A stretch of 64,000 nt of DNA from Rhea pennata (taxonomy: Eukaryota; Chordata; Aves; Rheiformes; Rheidae). The translations under genes were made by a program, and so were the position numbers. The stretch is from assembly GCF_028389875.1 (NCBI RefSeq), contig NC_084671.1, positions 5,719,001-5,783,000 of the forward strand, read 5' to 3'. The number at the start of each line of letters is the position of its first letter. Within the stretch, counting starts at the first letter, position 1. The notes beneath the pieces are model-generated. The model was not told the origin of the DNA, did not search any database, and was given only the letters and a program-made list of their open reading frames with translations. Shown piece by piece: positions 34,701-46,421 of this stretch.

Positions 34701-37700
34701 TTCCAGTCATTCTCAGATACAGAAGTGTTTCATTCCTCTAGACAAAATAAATAAAGAGAACTTAATTCCTCTGAAATGGCCTGAACAGCAACACTGTCCT
34801 TGTTGCTACAAATCCTGCTAGCTGTCATACAAAGACAAAACATGCTGTAGAATAATAGTGTCTAGCTGATAACACCGAGTAAGCAGTTGGCTCAGGCTCC
34901 CCACAGTGGAATCAAAAGCATGACAGTCTGGATGGAAAACCTGATTATTTGAGAACTTTTGTTTCTCTGATGTAAGCTCCCAAATTTCAGGCTCACGAAA
35001 ATACTCTAGAGAGAAATTTATGCCAAAATTGGCAGCTGAAATGCAAATTATACTGAAACTGATTTACATAATTTAAGTGTGTTTTATACAAAAGTATAAT
35101 GTATTTTTAAGAAACTGGGAGAATGCTTTATTTTTCAGAGGCTTTTAAATCACATGACCAGCTGAAGTTCAGCAAAGCCAGCTCCCTTCAGTAGTTGTGA
35201 CAGTAGTGCTGCCTGGTGGAGAGTCAAGCCAGTGTGCGAGATTTTGCAGACTAGTCTTCACTGGCAAAATAAAGCTCATCTCTGGAAGGTCTAGAAAAGT
35301 CAGAAGTCAGTGTCTTTTTTCTTCCCCCTTCCTCCATAGAACTTTAAATGATATTTGATATCTGTTCAGTGGATCAAGTCCTAAATGCAATGCACAGTAG
35401 TTTCGTATTTGTAATTCCTCAGTATCCCTGTACTCACACATTACCAGAGATTATGACTGATTAAGTAAGAGATTACAAAACACACAGCCCTGCAAGCAGC
35501 AGAACTAATTAAGCTTGATTTCATACAGCTTTGTAGGTGCCCCACACCTCCACAGTACCCTTTCCTGCTGCTGTACTTTAGGCATTGCCTCCTCCTCTTC
35601 CTCTCTGCTTCCTTCACCTGTGGATCCCACTCAACCCAGCACATCTATGAGTGCCACCTGGCTGCCCAACAAACTCGCAAACGCTGCTGCAGAGCTGCAC
35701 AAACAGCACTGGGGGTTGCATGCAAACACAATGTGGGACAATCAGGGAACCTGAGCATTTTGGAGACTTCTCAAATTTAGTTGAAATTAGCTCAAGGTTC
35801 AAAGACTACAAAGGAGGAAGAAAACTGTTCACCTGAGTCATTTCACAAACACAACAAACCTTACACACAGGCCTCATTTCCTTAGGAAACCAGACTAAAA
35901 TAATAAACATGTTTTTATACTGCTGCTGTGATACAAAATTTTGAAAACATGTCTCAGACGTCTTGAATCAAGGCAAGTATTGACATCAGTTTCTCAGAGG
36001 AAAAAAGCCTTTAGCATACTGTTCAGCGGTGAGTTTTAAATCAGAAACAGGAAAGAAAAAGCTGCTTGGGCTATTAGAAATTGTGGCTACTGAGGAAATA
36101 TTTCACTTTGATAAATAAAACAATCTCAGAATTTTCACACAGAAAAATCCAGATATATGATAGTCATGATAATTAGATATTAATAGCAGCAGAAGACAAC
36201 TTTGTCTGAGAGCTGATTTCTGTAGTCTGCCTTGGAAAAGCAAGCAATTTCTGAGTTACAGCAATAGACTGAAGACAGAACGACATTTCAAGTCAACTTT
36301 GATGTTGGCAGGACAGTTAGTACTGTTAATCAAAAGCAAAAATACAAAACTAGAGGCCATTGTCTAGATCTAGAGAGTACAGACTAATACTCACATGGAG
36401 TGCTCTCGCTATCAGCTCTGCTCCGTGTGTGCCAATATCATTAAACATCAGGTTAAGGTAGCGCAGAGTTGAGTTTTCCTTAGGAATACACAGGGAGAAG
36501 AGCAATGAGATTTCTCCCCCCCACCCCCCAGGGAATGCCTGCATTTTTCAAAAAGGAGATGCATCACACATGCTTACAGCCTCTGCTTTTCCCAGCCTTT
36601 CAGGTAGCCCCTGACGTGAGGAAGTGGTTAAAGTATACCAAAGTACATCAGATGATGAGGGAGAGACAGGAAAACGTGTAGGCTGTAGGTCCTCACAGGG
36701 CTTACAGTTGGTACCCAGATCAGAACAGCCACCTAGGTACCCACATTACCAAACTGGAGGTGAGGGTCGAGCCCGGATGCAAACCATTAGGCATTTTGCA
36801 AACGTAATGGTATTTCTTCAACACCGGTAACAAAGGTGCTAAGTGGCAAATCACCATTTTAGATTTAGATTTTCGTGCTTACAATAGTGGGAACACAGCA
36901 TTAAAGATGCCTATGCTTAAAAAAGACTAGTAGAGATGATGAAGTATCTAAAGCAAAGGCCCTGGAACACTTGACACTACTATCACATTCTTTGCTGAAT
37001 TGAACTGTAAGGCTAAAAGTCCCCCCTGTTTATTCAACCTTTCTTTCTCATGGCATACTAGACAAATGTCAAACAACTGCCTCTTTTGCTACCAATACAT
37101 GGAAAGAAATTACAAATTTCCCCAGATAATGCAATCTGAGATTCTAGCAGGATGGATTTGGATATGAAAGCCAAAATTAAGGGAAATTTTGCCAAAACAA
37201 TGCATTCTTTTCTCAAGTACACCACAGATAAATATTATCACAGCCAAATAAATCACATATTGATGAAAGATGAGCATCATTTTGGCACCTGAAGGAATTT
37301 TGCCATGTGCTTTGCTCCATCATCAGTTAATACATTATAACGCAGGTCCAAACCTGAAAAAGATGAAGAATGTGACAAACGCATATCTAAAACCAACTGT
37401 TCTCTAAACAGAAAAGAAATAATGATGAATTAAGGCTGAAAACAAGATTGCTTACTTTTTTCACATATGAAGAGAAAACATACCTGTAACAAATACAGCA
37501 TTTTGTAAGACAGAGGTAAGAGCTTGAAGATCTTCATCTGTAACTCTCTGCACTGGCACCAAATGATTATTTCCAGTTATTTTTAATGTGATCCCTTTTG
37601 TCCATCTGTTGTAACATAAAAAGGTAAGAGCCTCAGGAGAAGGAAAATCAAACAGGAAAATTAATTCTCTCTCCAGATAGGAAATCTATCCATGCTTGCC

Positions 37701-38607
37701 CTCACTGGCACATTTCTCAGAACTGCATGCAGCTAACTTTGGTAGCCCTAAGATAGACAACATGACTCAGGCTGTATATCAGCACTGTCCCTTTTGATAT
37801 TCTGAAGACTTTACAGCTGCAAGACCACATTTAGCACATGTGCACAGAAAGCAGGAAGAAGCAAGATGAAGAGAGAACAGATGGCAGGAGAGGAGACTAA
37901 CCTGGGGGCTATCCCATCATCTCCTTTCTACTTGTTCCCTTTCATTTATTTAGTCTATCCTGCCCTCAAGACCAAAAGCTAACACAACCATTTCCTTACA
38001 TAGTCTTTCCTCGGGTTCTCTCTCCAGAGAGCAACCAGCTTTGACCCCATGAGCATCTGTGAGAGGAAGCCCTGTTTTGGGGTGGTTAATGGCTTGTCAG
38101 GATTCAGAAACAGTTGAGGGAAGCATTACCAGCTGCAAGCTAACAGGATGCAGCTGAGGCTTTTTAAACAGGAGCAAGACAAAAGGAAGGGAGTTGGGAT
38201 GACTAGATGCTGAGTTTGGCTTCTCTGAGGGACATAAGGGCACCACCCTACACATTTTTCATTTTTCTGATTTTACTGCTTGTAAAGCTGCCTAGAAAGG
38301 CTATATAGCTAAAAAATCCTGCCAAGATGATGTCAAGATGAGTTAAATCAAAACTTCTGCAGTAAAAACAACGTGTGATTTGTGTTCAAGCCCAAAACTG
38401 CATGAACTTTCTCATTTTTCCATTTGTGGTCCTGCTATCTTGCTTAAGACTTTCAGAAGCATCTGAAATATGCTATGTGTTATTTCCTTACGTTTTATCA
38501 CTTTTATCAATTTCTTGAAGCAGGTAAACAATGAAGGGGTTTTCAGACTGGCTTAAGTTTTGGCAGGCCTGCAAATACTGCTGGTGAAGATCTGGAAGAA
38601 CTGACAT
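28735..38607 (-). CDS. LRRC34: Leucine-rich repeat-containing protein 34 (LRRC34)
   Basis: RNI-type leucine-rich repeat protein, known in germ cells, pluripotent cells and ciliated tissue. Ten coding exons from the 5' end: 38492-38607, 37484-37605, 37289-37353, 36395-36478, 34609-34737, 32766-32861, 31019-31173, 30770-30925, 29231-29357, 28735-28938. All frames join, giving 417 aa. Motifs shared with human LRRC34 include LNLMFNDIG, LRMTGNKI.NKGGM, LEKLDLGDCDL, KAINLNRP, SLRYLDLSCNKIT, IYIWGNKFDEATC and LKKHYYWTPSYG. The C-terminus (SLVIAAVSEYL) differs from human. The Met at 38605-38607 is chosen because a likely first exon (donor at 39376-39377) has no in-frame ATG unless transcription starts beyond 39581; in that case a start at 39579-39581 would add 69 residues. 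Introns are ordinary AT-rich sequence. Confidence 0.94.
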
Positions 38608-38949
38608 GACCTGCTTGAAAACGAAACAAACTGTTACTGCTTGCATCATTCTGGTAGCATAGCAACATCTCAAAGGACCCAAACTCTTTTGTGCCAGGTA
38701 CTGCATAGCAGTAAGAAATAGATTGGTACTAAAAGCATTACAATTCTCAGCATATAACAGAAAAATAACAGATAACAGCAGATAGATCGTGAAAACATGG
38801 GAACAAAAGGTAGACTTGCGTATATATTTCTGATTGGCTGTCATATATTATCTGAGCCTAATACAAAATTAATATTTATAAATTCCCCCTGTAAAAAGCT
38901 AATTCAGTGTATGCTGTGGTTATCTGAATAAGCCAGGATGAAACAGGAA

Positions 38950-40755
38950 CAAAGGCGGGAAGCTTTGGGATCAGTTGCAGTTTTACACAGAGCTGCAAAG
39001 CAGTGAATCCTTCAGCAGTCGGGGCCCTTCCCCTCTGCCTCGCAATATGAAAGCTGCAGCTTTGAAGGGGAGCTGGAGCAGGGGGTTTGGCAGGCTGCGC
39101 GTCTCTGCGCGCGCTGCAGGGCAGCGCAGCACTGCACCAGCAGGCCGCACACAGCCCAGCTCCTAATCGGGCCCGGGGATGCAAACGCCTGGATCGCTGA
39201 GCAAAGCGGCACGAGGAGCGGGTGGAACCGGCCGCCTGCAAGCAGGGAAGGCGCGTTTGCAGCCCTTGCTCGGCCGTCCGCAGCCAGTAGGGAGGTCGGA
39301 GCCTGCGAGCCGCCCTGCCGCGTCCCGCAGAGAGCCGAGCCCTGTCCTGTCGCCCACGCGCTCCCATGGCCACCCACCTGCAGCACTTTGGGTGCGCAGA
39401 CCTTTCGGGAGAGAGCAGGAGCCACGCACACATGCCAGTTGCCACGGCAACGCAGCCACAGACCCCTCCTACTGGGTGAAATTCTGGAAAGAGTGTTTTT
39501 TTTTTTCCCTGGCGCTGAGCATTCCTCAGGCAGAGAGGTTGCGCGAGGACAGGGCGCCCCGGGCAGGGATCTCTGCCACACGGGGTGTTTTCAGGACCGA
39601 GACCACCCCAAGGTCTTGGTGGAGCCTCTATCTGGGACTCGTGTGCGACTCTGGGGTTTTTGCAGAGCAGTTCTCTGGCTGGGGTCTCTTTTGCCAGACA
39701 GAGTTGGCTGCCAGACAGAGGGGATGTTACTCGGAGCCAAGTGAGTGTGTAACACTGTAGTCACTTACACCTGGGACATTCACTGAGCCGTCTGCCCAGG
39801 CTCCTGGAGGACCTTCACAAAAATCATCATGGTCACACAGGTTAGAGCAGTTACTTCAAAGGTGCCTGTGTCTGTCCCTTTCATTGAATAAATCCTTCTA
39901 GTGTCTTTAATACTACATAGGGGTCCGGGCAGAGGGGAGGACTGGGAGCTCCTCTTCTCCCCAGCTCACAACACACAGGGATCGTTCCTGAATAAGGAAC
40001 TCAAAACCAATAAACCCAAAATACCTTTATACAACATCTAAATTAGATTGTGAAACTTGGCATTACTCTCTCCGCACCTCCTGTTCTTTCAGTTCCCCCC
40101 CACCTCATTTGGGTGATGCCCGGCCGCGGCCACCTCTGGAGCTGTGACTTGCTGCCAGCAGGAGCAGGCAGACAGGTAGGAGCTCACCAGCACCTGCCGC
40201 TGCCTGCTGCTTCCGCTCTCTCGCTCACAATTTCTTGAATGCTACCTGAGAGGTTTCTTCCATCCAGTCCTGTTATTGTCAGAGGTTAGGTAGTCACCCT
40301 TCCCTCCTGTCCCTGTCTGCAATATTAGAAATTTAAGGGTAATATATATCTATATCAGCTTCACTGGCACGTCTATGGCTCAGAAACCACAACGTTATCA
40401 TAGAAAAAGCTGCCCCCTTTTCATAATAAAACTCTCACCAGTTTTACTGTCAGCATAGCTGGATACAGAACTCAGTGTTTTTAAAAATAGGCCTTTAAGA
40501 CTCAAGAGGGTTGTTTCATCCAGCCCCACTGACTTTAACCATGTCACTATCCGAATTTTGGCTGTTGGTCCCATGATATGTATTCAGCTTTCACTGTCAG
40601 TGAGCAAAAGCAGAGTTTTGCGAGGGTAAAACTGAGACAAGACTCTGTCTCTAAATACTAAGCTCTTCCAGTATTTATGTAGAGTAGGAAGATGTTCGAG
40701 TACTGTTGATCTTTCTTATCTTTTTCTCTTCTTAAATTAAAAATAAGGAACAGCG
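38950..40755. promoter_or_regulatory. Shared LRRC34/LRRIQ4 promoter region
   Basis: GC-rich sequence between the two divergent genes, densest at about 39,030-39,450. Minus strand: a first LRRC34 exon is likely, ending CTGCAG before the donor GTGGGT (39370-39377). Plus strand: a possible LRRIQ4 leader exon ends at 39740 before the donor GTGAGT, and AAAATAAG just upstream of the LRRIQ4 start could be the matching acceptor. A perfect X-box lies between them. Transcription starts were not determined. The long GC-rich open frames here are composition artefacts. Confidence 0.55.
39438..39451. promoter_or_regulatory. Perfect X-box (RFX binding site)
   Basis: GTTGCCACGGCAAC matches GTNRCC-N(0-3)-RGYAAC with a two-base spacer and both half-sites complementary. 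RFX factors use this site to drive ciliary and spermatogenic genes. It lies about 0.8 kb upstream of the chosen LRRC34 start codon and 1.3 kb upstream of the LRRIQ4 start codon, beside the inferred first LRRC34 exon. Function is inferred, but the match is far better than chance. Confidence 0.75.
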
Positions 40756-43700
40756 ATGTCCCAGCAGCGCCGGAAGGACAGCAGACAGGACACTTGTTAC
40801 CCCAAAGGCGGCAAAACCATTTCCTTTGAGAACAACCATGTCCAGATTGCACAAGAAATACCAGTAAATGAAGTGCCAGAGAAGGAAGCTCTTTCCCCCA
40901 TGCATGTCACAGACAGGGTATTTTTTATCGATTTAGCCAATACACAACAGACAACCATCCCACCAGAGGTCTTGAGACTGGAAGATCTAGAAGAGCTGCA
41001 CATGGAAAAGAACCTGATTGAAAGCATCCCAAGAGACATCAATCAGCTGAGGAACATGAGGGTTCTCTACCTGGACCGGAATCACATACAGGATATATGC
41101 AAAGAACTGGGGGAACTGAAATGTCTTCGGAGCTTAGATTTAAGTAACAATCCTCTGTCTTACAGTTCACTGCCTATTATCAGCAAGTTACAGGCCCTTC
41201 GTCAGCTCAGGCTTTATAAAGTAAACTTGCATGAAATCCCAGTACAGATCTGCAAATACCTACATCATGTTGAACTGCTTGGGCTCTCTGACAATAATCT
41301 AAAGTGTCTGCCCAAAGAACTAGTGAACCTGACACAACTCAGAGAGATTTACCTCCAAAAAAATAGATTTGAAAGTTTTCCCATGGAGCTTTGTCATATG
41401 GTTAATTTAGAAATAATAGATCTGGAACAAAATCTAGTCAGTCTCATCCCAGAAGAGGTTGGCTCTTTGACAAATTTAGTTAAGCTATTTTTAGCTTTTA
41501 ATAATCTATCCTCCATTCCTGATACACTGCAACACTGCCAGAAACTGGCTGTGCTAGATCTGTCCCATAATCTCCTGCACAATCTTCCACAAGGTTTGAA
41601 GAATCTCACTGAAATGGAAGAGCTTGGACTATCTGGTAACAACCTGGAGAAGCTTCCACGTGAGATTTGCAGCTGGACGAACCTATCCCTTGTTTACTTG
41701 AGGAACACTGGACTGCACACAGTACCAAAGTCCTTCACCAGATTAACCAGTGTCAGGATACTAGATCTGAGTGAAAATTGCTTTCATGAGATTCCTAAAA
41801 GAATGTGCGCTATGAAAAATCTAGAAATTTTGGCCCTGGATGACAATCAGATACATGAGGTAGTTGTTCTTTTTCATTTTTATTATATTTCCTCCCTTTT
41901 ACAAAATTTATGTTCTTCATTACAATCGAGTGCCACCTTTCCCTACCAATGTGGGATGACATATTGTGCATTGGTACTGGCTCTCTTCCATGAGAGATGA
42001 TTTTGCATCTGTTTAGGTGGTCTGTGGATTCATTTTTCCTATTTAGATGTTTACAGTTAGATGTAGCTCCTTTGTTAGCATGCACTTACCATGCAGTATG
42101 TGGCTGTCTCGTGTCTCTCTCAATTATTCACTGCATTTTTTCTTGAATAGTCATGCAAGTCCCCATCAGGTCTAAAAGAACTCTTCACCAGGCAGCTGCC
42201 AATGGAGCAATCAGTGCAGGCACATGAGTAAAATCCACGCTTTTCTCAGCAAACATTGTATTTGCAAAGTTTCTCATATTACCAGTAAGGGAAGATTGAT
42301 ACATCCTGCACTTCAGTGCTTGCTTTGCTGGTTGTTTTCCCATTCCAGTTTAAGACCACATATGGTCTGTCTGTGAACTAAGAAATTCTTACGCACCAGC
42401 TGAAAGCTTCATGGTACTGGAATGACTGTGAAAACCATTAGAACTGGTGTCCTTGTATCTCAATTAAAATGGCACTCAGTAAGGCAAGTGATGGTCAGGG
42501 TAGTAAGAGTTTGTTACCTAATCCCGATATCCACCAGAGCATGCATAACTTATTGTCACCAACCACTGAGTATTCAAATAGGGAGAGAAAAGAAAGAATG
42601 TGGAAATTCTGACCTGTGTGTTGAGCAGCAAATACTGACTGATGAGCCTGATTCAGGATTTCTGCATCTTTTTCTGTATACACTGAAAATAAGAGTTGCA
42701 GTTATGTAGAATCAATACATGTCACAAACTGGAACAGAGCAGAAGGCAATTTTAAAACGGATAGGATATTGTTAATGTCTTTAACACAATTAACATTTGC
42801 TGTTCATTTGATAATAAACAATTATGTACCCTATAGCTGTACTATTATGGCAATAATCAGGGACATCCTCGTTTTAGAGCTCAGGATACACTTCCCTTTT
42901 CACACGATGCAGCTCTCCTTTTCCAAGGAGATTTTTCACTTGGGCTATTTTCTTCTTGAAGGTTGTATTTGCAGAAGTAATAATTTATGCAAAAGAATCC
43001 CTTGCAGATTTCAGCCATTTAAATTACTCTCCTCTGCACTGAATATACAAAGGAAGTGAAGAAGCAGACAAGTGTTTCTGCTAAGAAATAAAATTAACCA
43101 CAGAAGCAATCTTTTCATAGAGGAAACAACATGGCTTCTCCCCCTCCCCCTAAAGTTTACACCATACTGTGAGATATAATGTTATATTAATGAGCGGAAT
43201 ATTCTATGTTCATCCACCAACATGAGTGTAGCTTCACAGCTTTTTCCTAAAAATGTTTCCCTAAAAATGAAATCTCAAAGATTACTGTTTAATTGACATA
43301 ATGTATCTTCTTAATGACTGCGTCTAGATACCTGTGGAGGTGAAAGAATTGGCAAATCTAAAGTGCCTTGGACTGTCTGGAAACCAATTCAGTATTTTTC
43401 CAAAGGAAATCTTTCTCCTGGAGTCATTAGAGAGATTGTATCTGGGACAAGATAAAGGAATTAAATTCACAAGCCTGTCAGGAGACATCAGAAAATTGCA
43501 GGTAGGAACAGGAGAAGTGGGTTAATCTTGGCGGCATGGCACTTCTGTGGACTTCAGCAGCTCCCAAATGCAGGACTGGAGATTCTCGTAATCTCTTAGG
43601 GCAACGAATATTGCCCTAAGAGCATTCAACATTGTCCTAATGCATTCGGACACCCTGCAGTCCAAAGGGTGTAGCATCAGGCCAGGGCTGTCAGAGTACG

Positions 43701-46421
43701 TATAGCATCAAAACTCAGTGTTTGAAACCAAATTCTACCTATTTTCCAAATACTATAAACTGTCTTGGGTCAAAACCACAGTTTGTGTGCTCCTGGGGTT
43801 GCAGTATTGCTAACCCAATGCTTTACTGTATGACTGGTCGCTGCAGAGCCTGATATAGTGGGCCACAGCAAATGCAACTTTGGCTCCTGACTCTTCCTGT
43901 TTAACCACTAGCTGGACACTTCAATGCTTTGCAAGTATTCAGACAGAGCACAAATAACCGAAAAGCAACAGGGAAAAGTAAGTATGTCTTCAAGCCTGGC
44001 AGGGTCTATTGAAAATGTAATACATAGCTCAAATTGTCTCTCTGTGCTTGTTACTTACCTGATGGTATCTCAGTGTTTAAATCTAATTTCTGCACTTAAC
44101 TAATATTGTCTATATACTGCTTATACATCAAACTAAGAAAAAATCCTTTAATTATGAAAAGTTATGCACACATATTTTCTAGAATCTGAAAGAACTGCAT
44201 ATAGAGAATAATCATCTGGAGCACCTGCCTCTAGCCATCGGCTTTTTGACTCACCTGGAAATACTTGACTGTCGCAACAATCACCTTAAACGGATCCCAG
44301 ACTCCATATGCCAAATACAAGGTGAAATATAGTCTTTGCATTTGTGGTCCTAAGGACACAAATTCCAGTAAGTGTTTTAGAAAAAGGGCAGAAGAAGGGA
44401 AGGAAGGAATGCAGTGCATAGTTCAGGACTTGTCCAGTAATTGTAAGGTGGTCAAATAGGGTGGAAGTTAGGAGCTGGAAAGGTGATGAGCAGCACTGTG
44501 CCCAAGCCGAGCAGACGGGAGGTCCTCCCCAGGGACCCCTCTCAGCCTCAAGAGTTGGGGGGAAAGGGTGTATCTTAGAGCTCAGGTCCAAGCAGACCAC
44601 TTGATGGGAGAGGACCCACTGGGTCAGCATCAGTGACACCAGGGCAGTGGTGAGGAACCTGACCTCTGCGGGTGCTCCTCAGCTGAGTCCTTCCATCTTC
44701 CCCAGTTCTTCATTGCGTCTCTGCTTGTGGCTAGGTTCACTAGTGCTGCTGGTGATCCCCTTAGCAGTACTTCTGAAAGCTGGATTTGGCCACCTGACTG
44801 CTGCCTGAATAGTCTTCATCTAGTAAAATAAATGCATTGATACAGGAAACCCTTATTCCTCTCCTTCAGTATTTAGGAGCAGCTATTTTGAATTTAAAAC
44901 AGTGCTCTGGTAGGATATTCACTACACACACACATGCACAGACTGAAGAGTTTGGGCTTCATCCACATGCTGCTTTATGGGGAGCACACAGGAATGTTCC
45001 TCATCAGTCCTGGTCTTTGCACTGCAGCTGTCTGCTTTTGTGTGTTCAGCTCTGCAAAAGCTGCTCATTCAGAACAATCAGCTGCACCAGCTGCCGGAGG
45101 AGCTGGATACTCTGCAGCAGCTGGAGCTGGTGCTCGTGGATGGGAATCCTATGACGGACCCTCCAATGGAAGTGTGCTGCCAGGGGACATTTGCCATCTT
45201 GGAATACTTACGGGAAAAAAGGCGTAAAAAGGCCATGACTTTAAAGGTACAGGTGTTAAAATTTTAAGTCACTGCAATGTACAGACAAAGCTGTGGTTTT
45301 AGTAATCAGGTATCTTCTAGAACAATCTACAGGGCATTCTATGCAACACCAAAAAACATCTTAAAACATTGCATGCATCGCCTGTAGTGGAGCAGTACCT
45401 CTATTGCTGATCATGTTAAGGTAGGATGTAAGGAGTCATCAGCAAATACAGTACTGGGCATCATTCACAAATGTGACGAATTTGTAACCACCCCATCATG
45501 TCACAGTGAGCAGAACAGTTCTTACAACTTGCTGCAGAGCTTTTCTTTGTTCCGTGTCCAGTGGAAGAGGAATAGTTAGTGTGTCCAAACACAAGGCAGA
45601 TCCTCTAAATCAAGGCCTTACTTAAAGATGTAACTAACTGCTGGTAGCATCTTGTGCTCTTGCTGCCTGTGGTTTGACGGCAGAGTTGAAATTCCAGTGC
45701 GCAGCACATTGAACACACTTTTTTTGTGTACTCTTATTTTTTCCAAAAGAAGATCAGTCTGTATCATTAACTAGTGGGCCATGGTCTGAATTTGCTCAGA
45801 ACAAATATAAGGTAAGAAAGAAGAAAAGGTAAACTCTCAATCTTTGATTCTTCTGAGCCTCCTCTCTGTAATGTCTGCGATTATTCTGTGACCTAATGTG
45901 TTTCTCCCAAACTGTTCTTCTGAAATTGTAGACTAAATGATGACATGTTGAGATGTGTAGATGTGATCATTCATTATTCTAATGAAATGGTCTAGAGAAT
46001 GACAGTGTGAAGTGTCCTCCTTGATAAGGAATTTCCCTTGAAGAAACAGCACACAGAAGGAAGCTAGAGAATAAAAACCAGGTGGCTGGCAGTCCATCCT
46101 AGCTGCAAGCAATGTAGTCTAATACAGAAAAAGGGTTTTTTTTGGAGACCACAGTGTGCCTAGCTTTTTGCACTAAGAATAACCATCAGTAATACTGTTC
46201 CACATACTTGCTTTTACCCTTTTCCTCAAGGTAACCAGACTATTCCTCCCTTTTTTCAGGTCCAGAATCTGTGGCGTGGATTGATGATTCGGAAGGGAAT
46301 TGGATCTTTCCTGGCACTTAAGAAACTAATAAAACCAGCAAAGAAGGGGAAAAAAGGAAAAGAAAAGGGAAAGGAGAAGGGAGGAGAAAAGCCTGTAAAA
46401 GGAGCGAAAGTCAAAAAGTGA
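40756..46421 (+). CDS. LRRIQ4: Leucine-rich repeat and IQ domain protein 4 (LRRIQ4)
   Basis: LRR protein with a C-terminal calmodulin-binding-type motif; the family is linked to cilia and testis, exact role unknown. Coding exons: 40756-41859, 43328-43501, 44183-44321, 45050-45246, 46260-46421; all junctions in frame, 591 aa against about 560 in human. After about 60 N-terminal residues (VTDRVFFIDLAN matches human NDRTFFIDASN), roughly 20 SDS22/Ras-suppressor-type LRRs follow, for example LEELHMEKNLIESIP, LDLSHNLLHNLP and LELLGLSDNNLKCLPKEL. The IQ motif near residues 536-556 reads VQNLWRGLMIRKG, with Val at the usual Ile. The tail is a Lys/Gly-rich run like human PKDKKGKKDVKGKPKKGKK. The first 41860-42000 of intron happens to stay open but lies past a good donor. 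The gene is head-to-head with LRRC34. The second intron contains a 12-bp inverted repeat. Confidence 0.94.
43593..43622. repeat. Perfect 12-bp inverted repeat in LRRIQ4 intron
   Basis: CTCTTAGGGCAA and TTGCCCTAAGAG flank a six-base loop, CGAATA. It is a simple hairpin-forming palindrome with no flanking structure of a transposon visible. Confidence 0.75.

Noticed and set aside
41860-42000. Extension of the LRRIQ4 frame past the HE codons at 41859
   Set aside because: It loses the LRR pattern at once, a GTAGTT donor is present, and the next exon continues the LRR register in phase.
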